A stretch of 64,000 nt of DNA from JAGNZR01 sp051648365 (GCA_051648365.1 JBOFEZ010000007.1:11477-75476), one strand, 5' to 3'; positions 16,560 to 25,611 are shown, counted from the first letter of the stretch. Made by a program: numbers and translations. The notes: generated by a model from the letters alone, not told the origin.

Positions 16560-18029
16560 CTATCCTCTCAGTTTTCTATCGAAAGCCTTATTTCCGTTCT
16601 TGGCTCCCATTCCGAAAACAGTGGAGTTATTTTTTACGACCTCTCCTTTTTCAAGCTTTTCCACCTGAGACTTTTTAACTAGGTATCCTGTAACTCTTAC
16701 TACATCACAGTCAGACCCGTAAAGAGAGATGTATCTCATACCGGAAGAAAAGGCACCATCCACTATATTGTGAAGGGCAGGGAGATTTTCCTTATACGTC
16801 TCTTCAAAGATAAAGATATCTCCTATACCGCTTGCGAAATACTTATGGAAAGGAGCTGATTGAACTATATGCTTGAAAATCTCTGGCTCTTCTCCGACTG
16901 GAATTCTGCATCCTGGAGATACTTCAGTATCTGTATCGATTCCTACCTGGGCATGGAGAATTATATGATCTCCATGTTTTTTTACGAGCTCGTGAAGTTT
17001 TTCAACTACAAGAAGTGCTAGCTCATCAGCTTCTTCAGAGTGTCCAAACCTAGCTCCTTTGTTTTCCTGCTGAAGAATATGGTTTACAGCTTCAGCTAGT
17101 CCTACAATACCAAACATTCCTTTGAAAAGCTCTTCCTGAATAAAGCCCTCTTTCACCAAAAAATTAGTTTTGAAGAAAGTAGTATCTTTAGTTAAAAATC
17201 GGATTCTCTCATCCATATAACCTAACATCTTTTGAGCTGCATATGGAAGTTTTTCATTTAGAAATTCCTCTCTGTTTTTAGAATCTTGAGCTAATCTAGA
17301 AAGAACGAGTCTAACCAGGGTATGACCTCCACCCCCTATAAGTAGTCCGTTATAACAGCTAGCTATAGCATATTTTTCTGTTCCAAAGTCCTGAGTAAAA
17401 ACTTTATGACTTGCAAAGCTAGGTTTAGAACCGTTCATTGCATTTTTTAGGCAGAGTTCCATAAATTCTTTGGAAGTTTTATCCTTATCATACTTCAGAG
17501 TTAGATTTGGAATATCTGATTGAAGTTCATCCATGACCTGAAGAAGGAGTTTACCAGCTGGAGTTTCATAAGGCCCTATATTGGCATGTACAAAAGAATC
17601 TGTAAATACTCTCTCCACATGTTTAAGGAAAAGAGTGATGGCTTTATGAGCTTCTTTTTCATCCTTTATGAAGGGATTTAGAAGCGAATCTAAATTTCCA
17701 AGGAAAACTGGGAAAGATGTGATTGAAGGCACATGGTTATAAAAAATCAAAAGATTATTTGTGGCCTCCCATATGTCCTCAGGGGGTTGAAGATCTAGAA
17801 ATTCGCATCCCTCACTGAGAAGTTTTTCATAATCAGGTATAATATATCGGGGTCTATAGGGAGCGTTTCCCTCAAACATGGAACAGATAATATTTTTATC
17901 TAAAAGTTCCTGAGTTTCACCGTCTACATTCAAAACTTGAAGAGTACTTTCAGCTTGTCCTGCTAACTGGAGGAGCTGTTGCTTGTAAGTAAGAGTTGTG
18001 TTTTGTAAAATATTTAAAACTTGATTCAT
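16560..18029 (-). CDS. yjjI: YjjI-family glycine radical enzyme
   Basis: A 489-residue glycyl-radical protein of the YjjI family (DUF3029). It is shorter than pyruvate formate-lyase. The C-terminal radical motif is RVTGYLV, with the radical Gly at residue 448. A candidate active-site Cys is C225 in AIASCYNGLLIGGGGHTL. The family occurs with YjjW in enterobacteria and anaerobes, but its substrate is unknown to me. It is oxygen-sensitive by class. It lies 13 bases downstream of tldE on the same strand, so four genes (tldD-tldE-yjjI-yjjW) may be one transcript. Confidence 0.9.
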   Translation of the reverse strand: MNQVLNILQNTTLTYKQQLLQLAGQAESTLQVLNVDGETQELLDKNIICSMFEGNAPYRPRYIIPDYEKLLSEGCEFLDLQPPEDIWEATNNLLIFYNHVPSITSFPVFLGNLDSLLNPFIKDEKEAHKAITLFLKHVERVFTDSFVHANIGPYETPAGKLLLQVMDELQSDIPNLTLKYDKDKTSKEFMELCLKNAMNGSKPSFASHKVFTQDFGTEKYAIASCYNGLLIGGGGHTLVRLVLSRLAQDSKNREEFLNEKLPYAAQKMLGYMDERIRFLTKDTTFFKTNFLVKEGFIQEELFKGMFGIVGLAEAVNHILQQENKGARFGHSEEADELALLVVEKLHELVKKHGDHIILHAQVGIDTDTEVSPGCRIPVGEEPEIFKHIVQSAPFHKYFASGIGDIFIFEETYKENLPALHNIVDGAFSSGMRYISLYGSDCDVVRVTGYLVKKSQVEKLEKGEVVKNNSTVFGMGAKNGNKAFDRKLRG

Positions 18030-18042
18030 CGATAATCTCCTT

Positions 18043-19389
18043 TTATTTTCCTGATATTGAAAGCTCTGCTACTAGAATAGCTGGAGAACCTATACCTCCC
18101 ATACTGAATTCGATTTGGTCTGAGAGAGCTGATATATTTTTTAGAAGCTGGAAAAAATTCCCTGCTACTGTAATCTGTGTTACAGGATGAATAATATCTC
18201 CATCTCTGTAAAGGAATCCCTCTGCCGAGAGAGAAAAATCTCCAGAAACAGGATTGAGTCCGCTGTGAAGACCTGCAAGTTCAGTCAAAAGAAGAACTTC
18301 GCGCTCTTTTTTTAACAATTCGTGGAAAGGAAATTCGCCCTCTTCCACATAGAGGTTTGTAGCTGATATTCCCACACTCCCAGCATAGGAACCTTTGAAA
18401 CCATTACCTGTGGGCTGAACCCCAAATTTTTTGGCTGTCTTTAAGTTGTGAAGATAAGTTGTGAGAACTCCTCCATCTATAATTTTTTTGTATACTGTTG
18501 CAACTCCTTCATCATCAAAACTTTTGGAAGAACTGCCCTTTTGGAGGAACGGATTCTCAACCAGAGTAAAGTTCTTGGAAGAGATCTCTTCTCCTATTTT
18601 TCCTTTTAAAAGAGAAAGTCCTTTATCTACAGATTCTCCTGAAAAAATGCCCATAAAAGATCCCAGAAGAGAGGTGAAGGCTTCGGGATTGAAAATAACA
18701 GGATATTTTCCAGTTGCCACCGGAGTTCCCCCCAGTTTTTCCACTGCTTTTTCCACTGCTTGAACTGCAAGTTTTTTGTAGTCGTACTCTGTGATATCAT
18801 TTCCAGTTATAAAAGCGGAGCCGGTTTTGTTTTCTTCTCCATCTCTAACCACCACAGAGATATATGCAGCTCCTGAATTGCTCATAGAACTCAAATGAAG
18901 TCCCTGTGAGTTTCTGAGAACTCTCTCACCCTTTCCTGATTGAAATAGAGAATAATTTACAACTGCCACTCTGCTGTCTAAAGACTTGGCATATTCTTCC
19001 ATGTTTTTGGCAAACTGAATTTTTTCTTCTGGGAGAATCTCTTGAAAATCTTCTCTGTAATTTTTTACGGGAATATACTGAGGAGAACCCGGATATATCT
19101 CAACTTTATCAGAATTTTCCAGAACTTTTCCATTACTGAGGACTTCAGATATAAGCTCTTGGATAGAGTTCAGAGAGATTTTTGTAGTATAGGAATATCC
19201 CATCTTTCCTCTCACAATTCCCCTCAAGGAAACCCCGAGACCTTTCGCATTTTTATAGGAATCTATTTCTCCCTGAAACACCTTAACGGAAAAACTTTCT
19301 CCTCTAGAATAATAGATTTCAAATTCATCCAGCTCCTGACATTCTGAGGCAGCTTTATAAAGTTTATCTATAAAATTTTCTATTTTCAT
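18043..19389 (-). CDS. tldE: TldE/PmbA-like metalloprotease subunit
   Basis: The 448-residue partner of TldD. In known systems the TldD/TldE heterodimer degrades unfolded peptides inside a closed cavity and processes microcin B17 and CcdA. Visible are the PmbA-type start (DEFEIYYSRGESFSVKVFQGEIDSY), GKYPVIFNPEAFTSLLGSF and the C-terminal SVGISATNLYVEEGEF and GLHSGLNPVSGDFSLSAEGFLY blocks. As usual for TldE it lacks the HExxxH zinc motif. The ATG overlaps the tldD stop (TAATG), so the subunits are translationally coupled. Confidence 0.88.
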   Translation of the reverse strand: MKIENFIDKLYKAASECQELDEFEIYYSRGESFSVKVFQGEIDSYKNAKGLGVSLRGIVRGKMGYSYTTKISLNSIQELISEVLSNGKVLENSDKVEIYPGSPQYIPVKNYREDFQEILPEEKIQFAKNMEEYAKSLDSRVAVVNYSLFQSGKGERVLRNSQGLHLSSMSNSGAAYISVVVRDGEENKTGSAFITGNDITEYDYKKLAVQAVEKAVEKLGGTPVATGKYPVIFNPEAFTSLLGSFMGIFSGESVDKGLSLLKGKIGEEISSKNFTLVENPFLQKGSSSKSFDDEGVATVYKKIIDGGVLTTYLHNLKTAKKFGVQPTGNGFKGSYAGSVGISATNLYVEEGEFPFHELLKKEREVLLLTELAGLHSGLNPVSGDFSLSAEGFLYRDGDIIHPVTQITVAGNFFQLLKNISALSDQIEFSMGGIGSPAILVAELSISGK

Positions 19390-20771
19390 TATTTCCTTCC
19401 TCCTACAGTAATATTTCTCACACGGATTGCAGGCTGTCCAACATTAGTAGGGATGTTTCCGCTTACAGATCCACACATACCTTGGGCCTGGGCAAAATTT
19501 TCTCCCACCATGTCTATCTCTAGGAGAGTTTTAGGGCCATTACCTATAAGTGTGGCTCCTTTTACAGGTCTTGTTATCTCACCGTTTTCAATTAGGTAGG
19601 CCTCCATAACTGCGAAGTTAAAATTTCCAGTAGCTGGATTGACAGATCCACCTCCCATATATTTTGCATAGATTCCTTTGTCGATAGAACGTATCATATC
19701 TTCAAACTTATCTGTTCCAGGGGCTATAAAGGTATTAGTCATTCTTGAAGTAGGGGGATAGGCATAGCTCTGACGTCTCCCGCTTCCAGTAGATTCTGTG
19801 CCCATTCTTTTTCCTCCAAGTTTATCTACCATATACCCCTTTAAAATTCCATGTTGGATAAGTACATTCCTTTGCGGAATATTCCCTTCGTCATCCACAG
19901 AAAGAGTACCCCACTCATTTTCCATAGTTCCGTCATCAATGGCGGTGACTTTTGGATTGGCAACTAGTTGCCCCACCTTTCCACAGAAAACAGAGGTTCC
20001 CTTGGCCACAGATGTAGCTTCCAGTCCATGTCCGCAGGCCTCATGGAAAATTACTCCTCCGAAACCGTTATCGATGACTACCGGCATCTGTCCACTTGGG
20101 CAGAGGTCGGCTTCTACCATAGTAACTGCTATACGAGCTGCTTCCTGGGCGACATATTTTATATCGAGCCCCTCTATAAATTCAAATCCTTTGGCAGCTC
20201 CAGGAGCTAGATAGCCCGTTTGCATATCTCCATCTTTGGAAGCCACGCATTGAATTGTGAATCTTGTTCTCACTCTCTCATCTTCAATAAGCTCTCCATG
20301 GGAGTTGGCTATAAGAATTTTTTGAGTATAGTCCCCATAGATGACTTTTACCTGAGAGATGAGCGGGCTATAATCGCTAGCATATCTGTCAGCTATTTTC
20401 ATATAAGCTATTTTTTTATCTTTACTGATACTGTTGGGTATAATCTCTATTTTATTGAAATTTTTTATTGCTTTTTTCTCCAAAGAGATATATTTTGTGG
20501 TAGGAGTCCCTTCTATTGCCGAAGCGACTTCCTGAGCCAAAGTAAGAAGAGAATTTTCAGATGAATCATTGGTATAGGCATAGACATCAAAAAGATCTTT
20601 AATTATTCTGATTCCAACTCCGAAATCCCTTCCTGAGAGGGAGTTTTCTATTTTTCCTCCTATAAGAGTGATACTATTGTCCCATCTGTCTTCTACAAAA
20701 ATTTCTGCGAAATCTCCGCCAGTGGAAAGTGCTTTTTCTAAAACTCTTTCAAGTAGCTCTTTTTGAATCAT
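19389..20771 (-). CDS. tldD: TldD-like zinc metalloprotease subunit
   Basis: The 460-residue catalytic subunit of the TldD/E protease. The zinc motif is HEACGH (H243, E244, H248), and the conserved Cys sits in the C-terminal CGSVSGNIPTNVGQP block. The family block GSGRRQSYAYPPTSRMTNTFIAPG is present. It starts with ATG 20771 after an AGGAGGATCC site. The protein is first in a probable tldD-tldE-yjjI-yjjW operon. No RiPP precursor peptide is visible beside it, so general peptide turnover is the safer reading. Confidence 0.9.
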   Translation of the reverse strand: MIQKELLERVLEKALSTGGDFAEIFVEDRWDNSITLIGGKIENSLSGRDFGVGIRIIKDLFDVYAYTNDSSENSLLTLAQEVASAIEGTPTTKYISLEKKAIKNFNKIEIIPNSISKDKKIAYMKIADRYASDYSPLISQVKVIYGDYTQKILIANSHGELIEDERVRTRFTIQCVASKDGDMQTGYLAPGAAKGFEFIEGLDIKYVAQEAARIAVTMVEADLCPSGQMPVVIDNGFGGVIFHEACGHGLEATSVAKGTSVFCGKVGQLVANPKVTAIDDGTMENEWGTLSVDDEGNIPQRNVLIQHGILKGYMVDKLGGKRMGTESTGSGRRQSYAYPPTSRMTNTFIAPGTDKFEDMIRSIDKGIYAKYMGGGSVNPATGNFNFAVMEAYLIENGEITRPVKGATLIGNGPKTLLEIDMVGENFAQAQGMCGSVSGNIPTNVGQPAIRVRNITVGGRK

Positions 20772-21063
20772 AAATGGATCCTCCTGATTTATATTTTTAT
20801 TATTTTCTCATTATATCACAAAAAACTGAAGAATAAAATTATCCTAATATCCAAGGAAAAATAAAATTAGATTATATAGCTTAAAGCATACATATTAAAC
20901 ATTAAAAACAAACATAAAGAAGATATATTGTTTATATATTGACCACTTGAGGTATTCCTATATTTTTGAAAGTATGGTATAATTTTAGAACTTTTGAACG
21001 TGTTTTCAGATTATATGGGGAGAATTACAATAAAAAGAAAAAATATACCAAGGAGTAAGAAAG
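20772..21063. promoter_or_regulatory. divergent intergenic region between tldD and the flavoprotein gene
   Basis: This AT-rich 292-base gap has an extended -10 on the plus strand (TGGTATAAT, 20975-20983) for the lipoprotein gene, and one on the minus strand (TGATATAAT, hexamer at 20815-20810) for tldD. Neither has a good -35. I see no palindromic operator or RNA structure in it. Confidence 0.45.
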
Positions 21064-22749
21064 ATGAAAAAATTTTTTTTGACAGCCCTGATAACTCTTT
21101 CAACTTTAATTTTCACAGGATGTGGAAATTCAGTTAAAGAAAAAGAATTTATAGGGAAAGCTAACAGTTTTACAGGAGACATAAAGGTAAAAGTTACTAC
21201 AGCAGGAGATCAGATAAAAAATCTCGAGTTGCTATCTCATAAAGATACTCAGCACATTGTGGACAGAACGTTTCCGATTGTGAAAGAGAGAATATTAAAG
21301 AGTCAAACACCTATAGTTGATAGTGTGTCAGGAGCAACGTACACTTCCACAGGAATAAAAAAAGCTGTAGCTGCGGCCTTGAAATCTGAAGGCAAAGAGT
21401 TTGGGACTATAAATCTGAGAACAAAGGGACCTGAGCAACCGGTAGTTAATCTGGAGACAGTTAAAACAGATCTTCTAATAGTTGGAGGAGGACCGGCGGG
21501 TCTTGCTGCGGCAATATCTGCTAAGGAAGCTGGTTTAGAAAATATAATAATGATAGAAAAACTCGATATATTAAGTGGAAATGGAAAATATGATATGAAC
21601 TTCTATGACCTTATCAATTCTGAAGCTGAGAAAAAAGCTGGAGTCCAAGATTCTATAGAAAAGTTGATAGCAGATAATTCAAATTCTATAGATTCGCCAG
21701 AGAGAACAAGAGCCCAGGCTCAAGGCTCAGCAATACTGGATAAGTGGCTAAGAGGTATGGGAATCAAGTTGAATCACTATTATGGAAAAAGAGGACATAT
21801 GGCTGAAGCTGATCAGTATGCTGGAGCTCATATTCAAGATGGTATGGAAGCAAAAGTTAAAGCTTTGGGAATCGATGTAAGAACAAATACTAAAGGATTG
21901 GATCTTCTGATGGATAAGGGTACCGTTAAAGGTATCAAAGTACAGAATGGAAATAACTTTTATGAGATAGAAGCCAAGGCTGTTATAATGGCAACTGGAG
22001 GATTCTCTGCAAACAAGGAGCTTCTTGCCAAATATGCTCCAGGAACAGAAGAGTTCCAAACTTCTAACCAATTAGGTGCAACAGGAGATTTTATCCCTGT
22101 TTTCCAGCAACATGGAATAGCTACAGCTAATTTGGACGTTATAAATATTTTCCCATTCATCATAGGAGCTACTAGAGATCTTACAGGTGGAGGAGATGGA
22201 TTTATACTTATAAATAAAAATGGTGAGCGATTTACAAGCGAGCAGATAACTTATGCTACAAGACAGGCCACTGCTAAAAAAATACTTGAGCAACCTGACA
22301 GTGAGGTTTTTTATCTATATGATGAAAATCTTTATAAGTCAAGCTACCGTCTTCAAAAGCATGTAGGAGCAGGTCTTCATACAAAAGCAGAAACTTTGGA
22401 AGAGTTAGCAGATGTTATGGGAATCAATATTGAGAATCTTAAAAAAACAGTGGAAAGTTTTAATGCTGCAATTCGTGGTGAAATATCAGATCCATTCAGA
22501 GCGAAATCTTTCACGAGAGAGATTAAAACAGAGGGACCTTATTATGCAGTACAGGTTGAATCAGCTGTTCATATGACAAGAGGTGGAGTTGTTGCTGATG
22601 AAAAAACTCAGGTTTATTCAGAAGATGGAAAATTAGTTAAAGGACTTTATGCAGCTGGAGAAGTTACAAGCTCCAATGCTGCTTACAGTGCTGCTGTTAT
22701 ATTTGGAAGAATAGCTGGAGAGGAAGCTGTAAAATTTATAAAAGAATAA
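21064..22749 (+). CDS. exported FMN-binding/FAD-dependent reductase lipoprotein (flavocytochrome c-like, no haem)
   Basis: The 561-residue protein has a lipoprotein signal (LSTLIFTGC, lipidated C20). An FMN_bind domain follows, with the ApbE flavinylation motif DSVSGAT (flavinylated Thr expected at 92). Then comes a fumarate reductase-like FAD domain starting LLIVGGGPAGLAAA near 137. It would act outside the cytoplasmic membrane as a terminal reductase fed through flavin carriers. Fumarate-reductase hallmarks kept are NKNGERFTSE, an Arg in ATRQATAKK and VHMTRGG. However, the usual GxxTGGxHGxNRLGGN block reads GEVTSSNAAYSAAVIFGR, so the substrate is probably not fumarate. It is a single-gene unit ending at a terminator. 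Confidence 0.85.
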   Translation: MKKFFLTALITLSTLIFTGCGNSVKEKEFIGKANSFTGDIKVKVTTAGDQIKNLELLSHKDTQHIVDRTFPIVKERILKSQTPIVDSVSGATYTSTGIKKAVAAALKSEGKEFGTINLRTKGPEQPVVNLETVKTDLLIVGGGPAGLAAAISAKEAGLENIIMIEKLDILSGNGKYDMNFYDLINSEAEKKAGVQDSIEKLIADNSNSIDSPERTRAQAQGSAILDKWLRGMGIKLNHYYGKRGHMAEADQYAGAHIQDGMEAKVKALGIDVRTNTKGLDLLMDKGTVKGIKVQNGNNFYEIEAKAVIMATGGFSANKELLAKYAPGTEEFQTSNQLGATGDFIPVFQQHGIATANLDVINIFPFIIGATRDLTGGGDGFILINKNGERFTSEQITYATRQATAKKILEQPDSEVFYLYDENLYKSSYRLQKHVGAGLHTKAETLEELADVMGINIENLKKTVESFNAAIRGEISDPFRAKSFTREIKTEGPYYAVQVESAVHMTRGGVVADEKTQVYSEDGKLVKGLYAAGEVTSSNAAYSAAVIFGRIAGEEAVKFIKE

Positions 22750-22756
22750 TGTAGTG

Positions 22757-22787
22757 AAAAAGAGTACATTCTTTGTACTCTTTTTTT
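22757..22787 (+). terminator. terminator of the flavoprotein gene
   Basis: Arms AAAGAGTAC and GTACTCTTT around ATTCTTT, followed by a T-run. Confidence 0.88.
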
Positions 22788-22872
22788 GTAAAATAATATT
22801 TGCATTTTTAGATATAAAAGGCTAACATATAATGTAGGAGTATATATTCCATAAGATAAAGGACGTGAGAAT

Positions 22873-24042
22873 TTGGGAAAAATTTTTATAAAAAAAGACA
22901 GAGAAAAACTTTGGTACAGTGGGCATCCTTGGATATATTCAGGAGCAGTCGAAAAGATAGAGGGAAATCCTGAAGCGGGAAGTGTTATAGAAGTTTACAA
23001 TTCTAGAAAAGAGTTTATAGGTTATGGACATTATAATAAAAGTTCTAAAATAATGGTGCGTATGCTAGAGAAAAGGGTGGAGAAAAAAGTTGATTTAGAG
23101 TGGTACTGTGAAAAAGTAAGAGAAGCTCTTCAGTTGAGAGAGATGTTGGGGCTAAGAAGCAACGGCTATAGACTTATTCACAGTGAGTCAGATTTTCTTC
23201 CTGGAGTTATAGTGGATCGTTTTGGAGATTATTTAGTGGTTCAAGCCTCGACTATGGGAATGGAAAAGGATAAAAATCTTCTAGTAGAAGCTTTTAAAAG
23301 AGAGATACCGGGACTCTTAGGAATATATGAGAAAAGTGAAGGAGACGGAAGAAAACTTGAAGGTCTTGGAGAAAAATCTGGAATACTTTTCGGTGAGGTA
23401 CCTGATGAGATTGAAATTTATGAAGGAGATGCCAAGTTTATCATAGACCTGAAAGGTCAGAAAACAGGTTTCTATTCAGATCAGAGAGATAATAGAATAC
23501 TTATGGGGGCTCTTTCAAAAGGTAAAGATTTTCTAGATGTATGCAGTTATACTGGAGGTTTTTCTCTACATGCCATGGTAAAAGGTGCAAAATCTACTAC
23601 ACTTATAGATGTTAGTGAGGATGTGCTCAATGTGGCTCGGAAAAATCTTTCAGGGTATGAAGATGTAGAATATATCAAAGGAAATATTTTTCAGGTTCTA
23701 AGAGATCTAGCAAAAGAGGGACGTAAGTGGGATATAGTAAATCTAGACCCTCCAAAACTAGCTCCCAACAGAAGAGATTTAGATAAGGCTCTAAAAGCTT
23801 ACAAAGATATAATTCTGAATGGAATAAAGTTGACTAAAAACGGTGGTTTACTGGCTATCTACAGTTGTAGTGGTGCAGTTACGAGCTCAGACTTGAGAAT
23901 GGCTCTGGCTTATGCGGTTAAAGATGCAGGTGTTCGTGCAGTTATTGTAAATCAGCTACATCAGAGCCAATGTCACCCAGTCTCTGTAGCAGTACCAGAG
24001 ACCGAGTATCTAAAGGGATTCTTAGTGAGAATCGGAGAGTAA
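22873..24042 (+). CDS. rlmI: RlmI-type 23S rRNA (cytosine-C5) methyltransferase
   Basis: This 389-residue SAM-dependent methyltransferase has an N-terminal PUA domain (GHPWIYSGAVEKIEGNPEAG, residues 17-36). The class I fold carries FLDVCSYTGGFSLHAM as motif I and NLDPPKLAP as the catalytic motif IV, and IYSCSG as motif VI, where RlmI-type enzymes carry the catalytic Cys. The architecture matches RlmI (m5C1962 in E. coli). The start is TTG 22873, giving MGKIFIKK. No in-frame ATG precedes the conserved PUA region, and AAAGGA lies ten bases upstream. The 3' end overlaps the convergent MocR gene by 21 bases. Confidence 0.88.
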   Translation: MGKIFIKKDREKLWYSGHPWIYSGAVEKIEGNPEAGSVIEVYNSRKEFIGYGHYNKSSKIMVRMLEKRVEKKVDLEWYCEKVREALQLREMLGLRSNGYRLIHSESDFLPGVIVDRFGDYLVVQASTMGMEKDKNLLVEAFKREIPGLLGIYEKSEGDGRKLEGLGEKSGILFGEVPDEIEIYEGDAKFIIDLKGQKTGFYSDQRDNRILMGALSKGKDFLDVCSYTGGFSLHAMVKGAKSTTLIDVSEDVLNVARKNLSGYEDVEYIKGNIFQVLRDLAKEGRKWDIVNLDPPKLAPNRRDLDKALKAYKDIILNGIKLTKNGGLLAIYSCSGAVTSSDLRMALAYAVKDAGVRAVIVNQLHQSQCHPVSVAVPETEYLKGFLVRIGE

Positions 24043-25455
24043 TAGTGAATGAAGGGTTTCAGTTATAATCTGAATCCCTTTTTTTATATTCTCGGAACTG
24101 CTCCCTACAAAACTGAGACGTATTCTTCCAAAATCAGGTAATTCGGGATAGAAAATTTTTCCTGGGAGAAGATACACCCCCCTTTCCCTACATTTTTTAT
24201 AAAAAATATCTTCAGGAATATTTTCATTAAGTTTTATCCAAATAAAAAACCCTCCCTGTGGATAATTGAGAATCTCAATTTCAGGAATTTTTTTTAGAAG
24301 CTCTAGCATAAGAAAACATTTTTCTCTAAAAACTTTCCTCATATTTTCAGTGTGTTTTTGAAAATATCCTTTTTCTAAAAATTTTTCTAGAATTTTTTGA
24401 TTCAGTCCTGAAGTTGTTGTATCTAAGCTGTATTTGGTAAGAAGTATTTTTTCCATAAAATTGGGAGGAGGAAGCATTAATGCTGTCGATATTCCAGGCA
24501 TAATACTTTTAGAGTATGTTCTGAGATAGATAATCCTTTCATCTCCAATTCTATCCAAACTTTTAAGGGGAAAAGGTTTTTCTTCAGTATAGTAAAATTC
24601 TCGAAAACTGTCGTCTTCGATTATATAAAAATCATATTTTTGAGCCAGCCGAAGAAGCTCTTTTCTTCTTTCTAGACTCCAGAGGACTCCTGTGGGATTT
24701 TGAAAATTTATTACTTCATAGACAAAATCTATCTTTTCTCTCTGAAGAAGAGCTCGGAATTCCTCCATATCCCAACCTTCATGTTTCAGATCGACAGATA
24801 TAACTTTACAGGAATCACGGAAAAGGTTCAGAGCATTTAGATAGGTAGGTGCTGAAAGAGCCACTACGGGTTTTCTCTCAGAGGAAAAGGCACGAATAAT
24901 AATTTCCAAAGCCTGTTGAGTTCCAGAAGTTATAAGAATATCTTTTTCGGTAACAAAAATATCATCTTTTTCCAGTTCCTCACCGAGAAGTTTTCTGAGG
25001 GAGAGAAGACCCTGTACATTCTGGTATTCGAAAATTTCACCGCCGAACTCATCAATAACCTCACAGGCCAATTGTTTATAGAGTTCGGATGGAAAATTTT
25101 CAGAACTTGGAGTCCCGTTGAAAAAATCTATAAAATCATGTTTTCCACCCTGCCCGTATCTGAAATTATCGATAATAGGAGATAGTCCCCGATCTAGAGA
25201 AAAATTATTGTGTTCTTTTACAAAAGAGCCTTTTCCTGGAATTTTTTCGATATATCCCTTTTCTTCTAGAAGATTATAAGCCTGAAGAGCTGTCTGAATA
25301 CTTATATTAAATTTTAGAGCTGTATGCCGGAGAGAGGGGATTTTTTTTCCAGGTGGAAAGTGTCCAGAGGCAATCTCTAATTTGATACTGTTGAATATCT
25401 GCTTATAAAAACTCTCGTCTATATTTTTATTCATCGTTATTTCTGTTTTAATCAT
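24022..25455 (-). CDS. MocR-type (GntR-aminotransferase) transcriptional regulator
   Basis: A 477-residue PLP-dependent regulator. It has a GntR winged helix at residues 15-85 (FPPGKKIPSLRHTALKFNISIQTALQAYNLLEEKGYIEK), then a class I aminotransferase domain. That domain carries a PLP-pocket NPTG (EVINFQNPTGVLW), the aspartate region YIIEDDSFREFYY and the Schiff-base lysine in TYSKSIMPG. It starts at ATG 25455 with GGAGG five bases upstream. It is divergent from megL, and its promoter contains an inverted repeat, so control of megL and of itself is the obvious inference. The effector is likely PLP or an amino acid, which cannot be read from sequence. Confidence 0.88.
   Translation of the reverse strand: MIKTEITMNKNIDESFYKQIFNSIKLEIASGHFPPGKKIPSLRHTALKFNISIQTALQAYNLLEEKGYIEKIPGKGSFVKEHNNFSLDRGLSPIIDNFRYGQGGKHDFIDFFNGTPSSENFPSELYKQLACEVIDEFGGEIFEYQNVQGLLSLRKLLGEELEKDDIFVTEKDILITSGTQQALEIIIRAFSSERKPVVALSAPTYLNALNLFRDSCKVISVDLKHEGWDMEEFRALLQREKIDFVYEVINFQNPTGVLWSLERRKELLRLAQKYDFYIIEDDSFREFYYTEEKPFPLKSLDRIGDERIIYLRTYSKSIMPGISTALMLPPPNFMEKILLTKYSLDTTTSGLNQKILEKFLEKGYFQKHTENMRKVFREKCFLMLELLKKIPEIEILNYPQGGFFIWIKLNENIPEDIFYKKCRERGVYLLPGKIFYPELPDFGRIRLSFVGSSSENIKKGIQIITETLHSLLLSDSH
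24052..24085 (+). terminator. rlmI terminator lying inside the 3' coding end of the MocR gene
   Basis: Arms AAGGGTTTCAG and CTGAATCCCTT (one mismatch) around TTATAAT, followed by seven T. It sits ten bases after the rlmI stop and within the last codons of the opposite-strand gene. Confidence 0.75.
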
Positions 25456-25468
25456 AAAAACCTCCTAC

Positions 25469-25504
25469 ACAATTGATTGTATCATGTTGTTTTTGCATTA
25501 TCAA
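25469..25504 (-). promoter_or_regulatory. promoter of the MocR gene with overlapping inverted repeat
   Basis: On the minus strand TTGATA (25504-25499), 17 bases, TACAAT (25481-25476). The inverted repeat ACAAT-TG-ATTGT (25469-25480) covers the -10, a plausible autoregulatory operator. Confidence 0.65.
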
Positions 25505-25542
25505 CGAAAAAAGTGTTACATAACAGTTTTATATAGAAAGGG

Positions 25543-25571
25543 TTGCAATTTGTTTATCTTAGTAATAGAAT
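25543..25571 (+). promoter_or_regulatory. megL promoter
   Basis: TTGCAA (25543-25548), 17 bases, TAGAAT (25566-25571). Its position, within a longer in-frame ORF extension, supports translation starting downstream at 25612. Confidence 0.65.
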
Positions 25572-25611
25572 AATGACATGGAATAATAAATTTTATAGAG
25601 GAGATAAAAAT

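Noticed and set aside
19798..20214. Plus-strand ORFs inside tldD (and similar ones in yjjI, znuB and fbp)
   Set aside because: They lie opposite well-supported genes and show biased composition with no ribosome sites.
25543..25611. Longer MegL start at TTG 25543
   Set aside because: It coincides with the -35 box of the predicted promoter; the ATG at 25612 has a good ribosome site.
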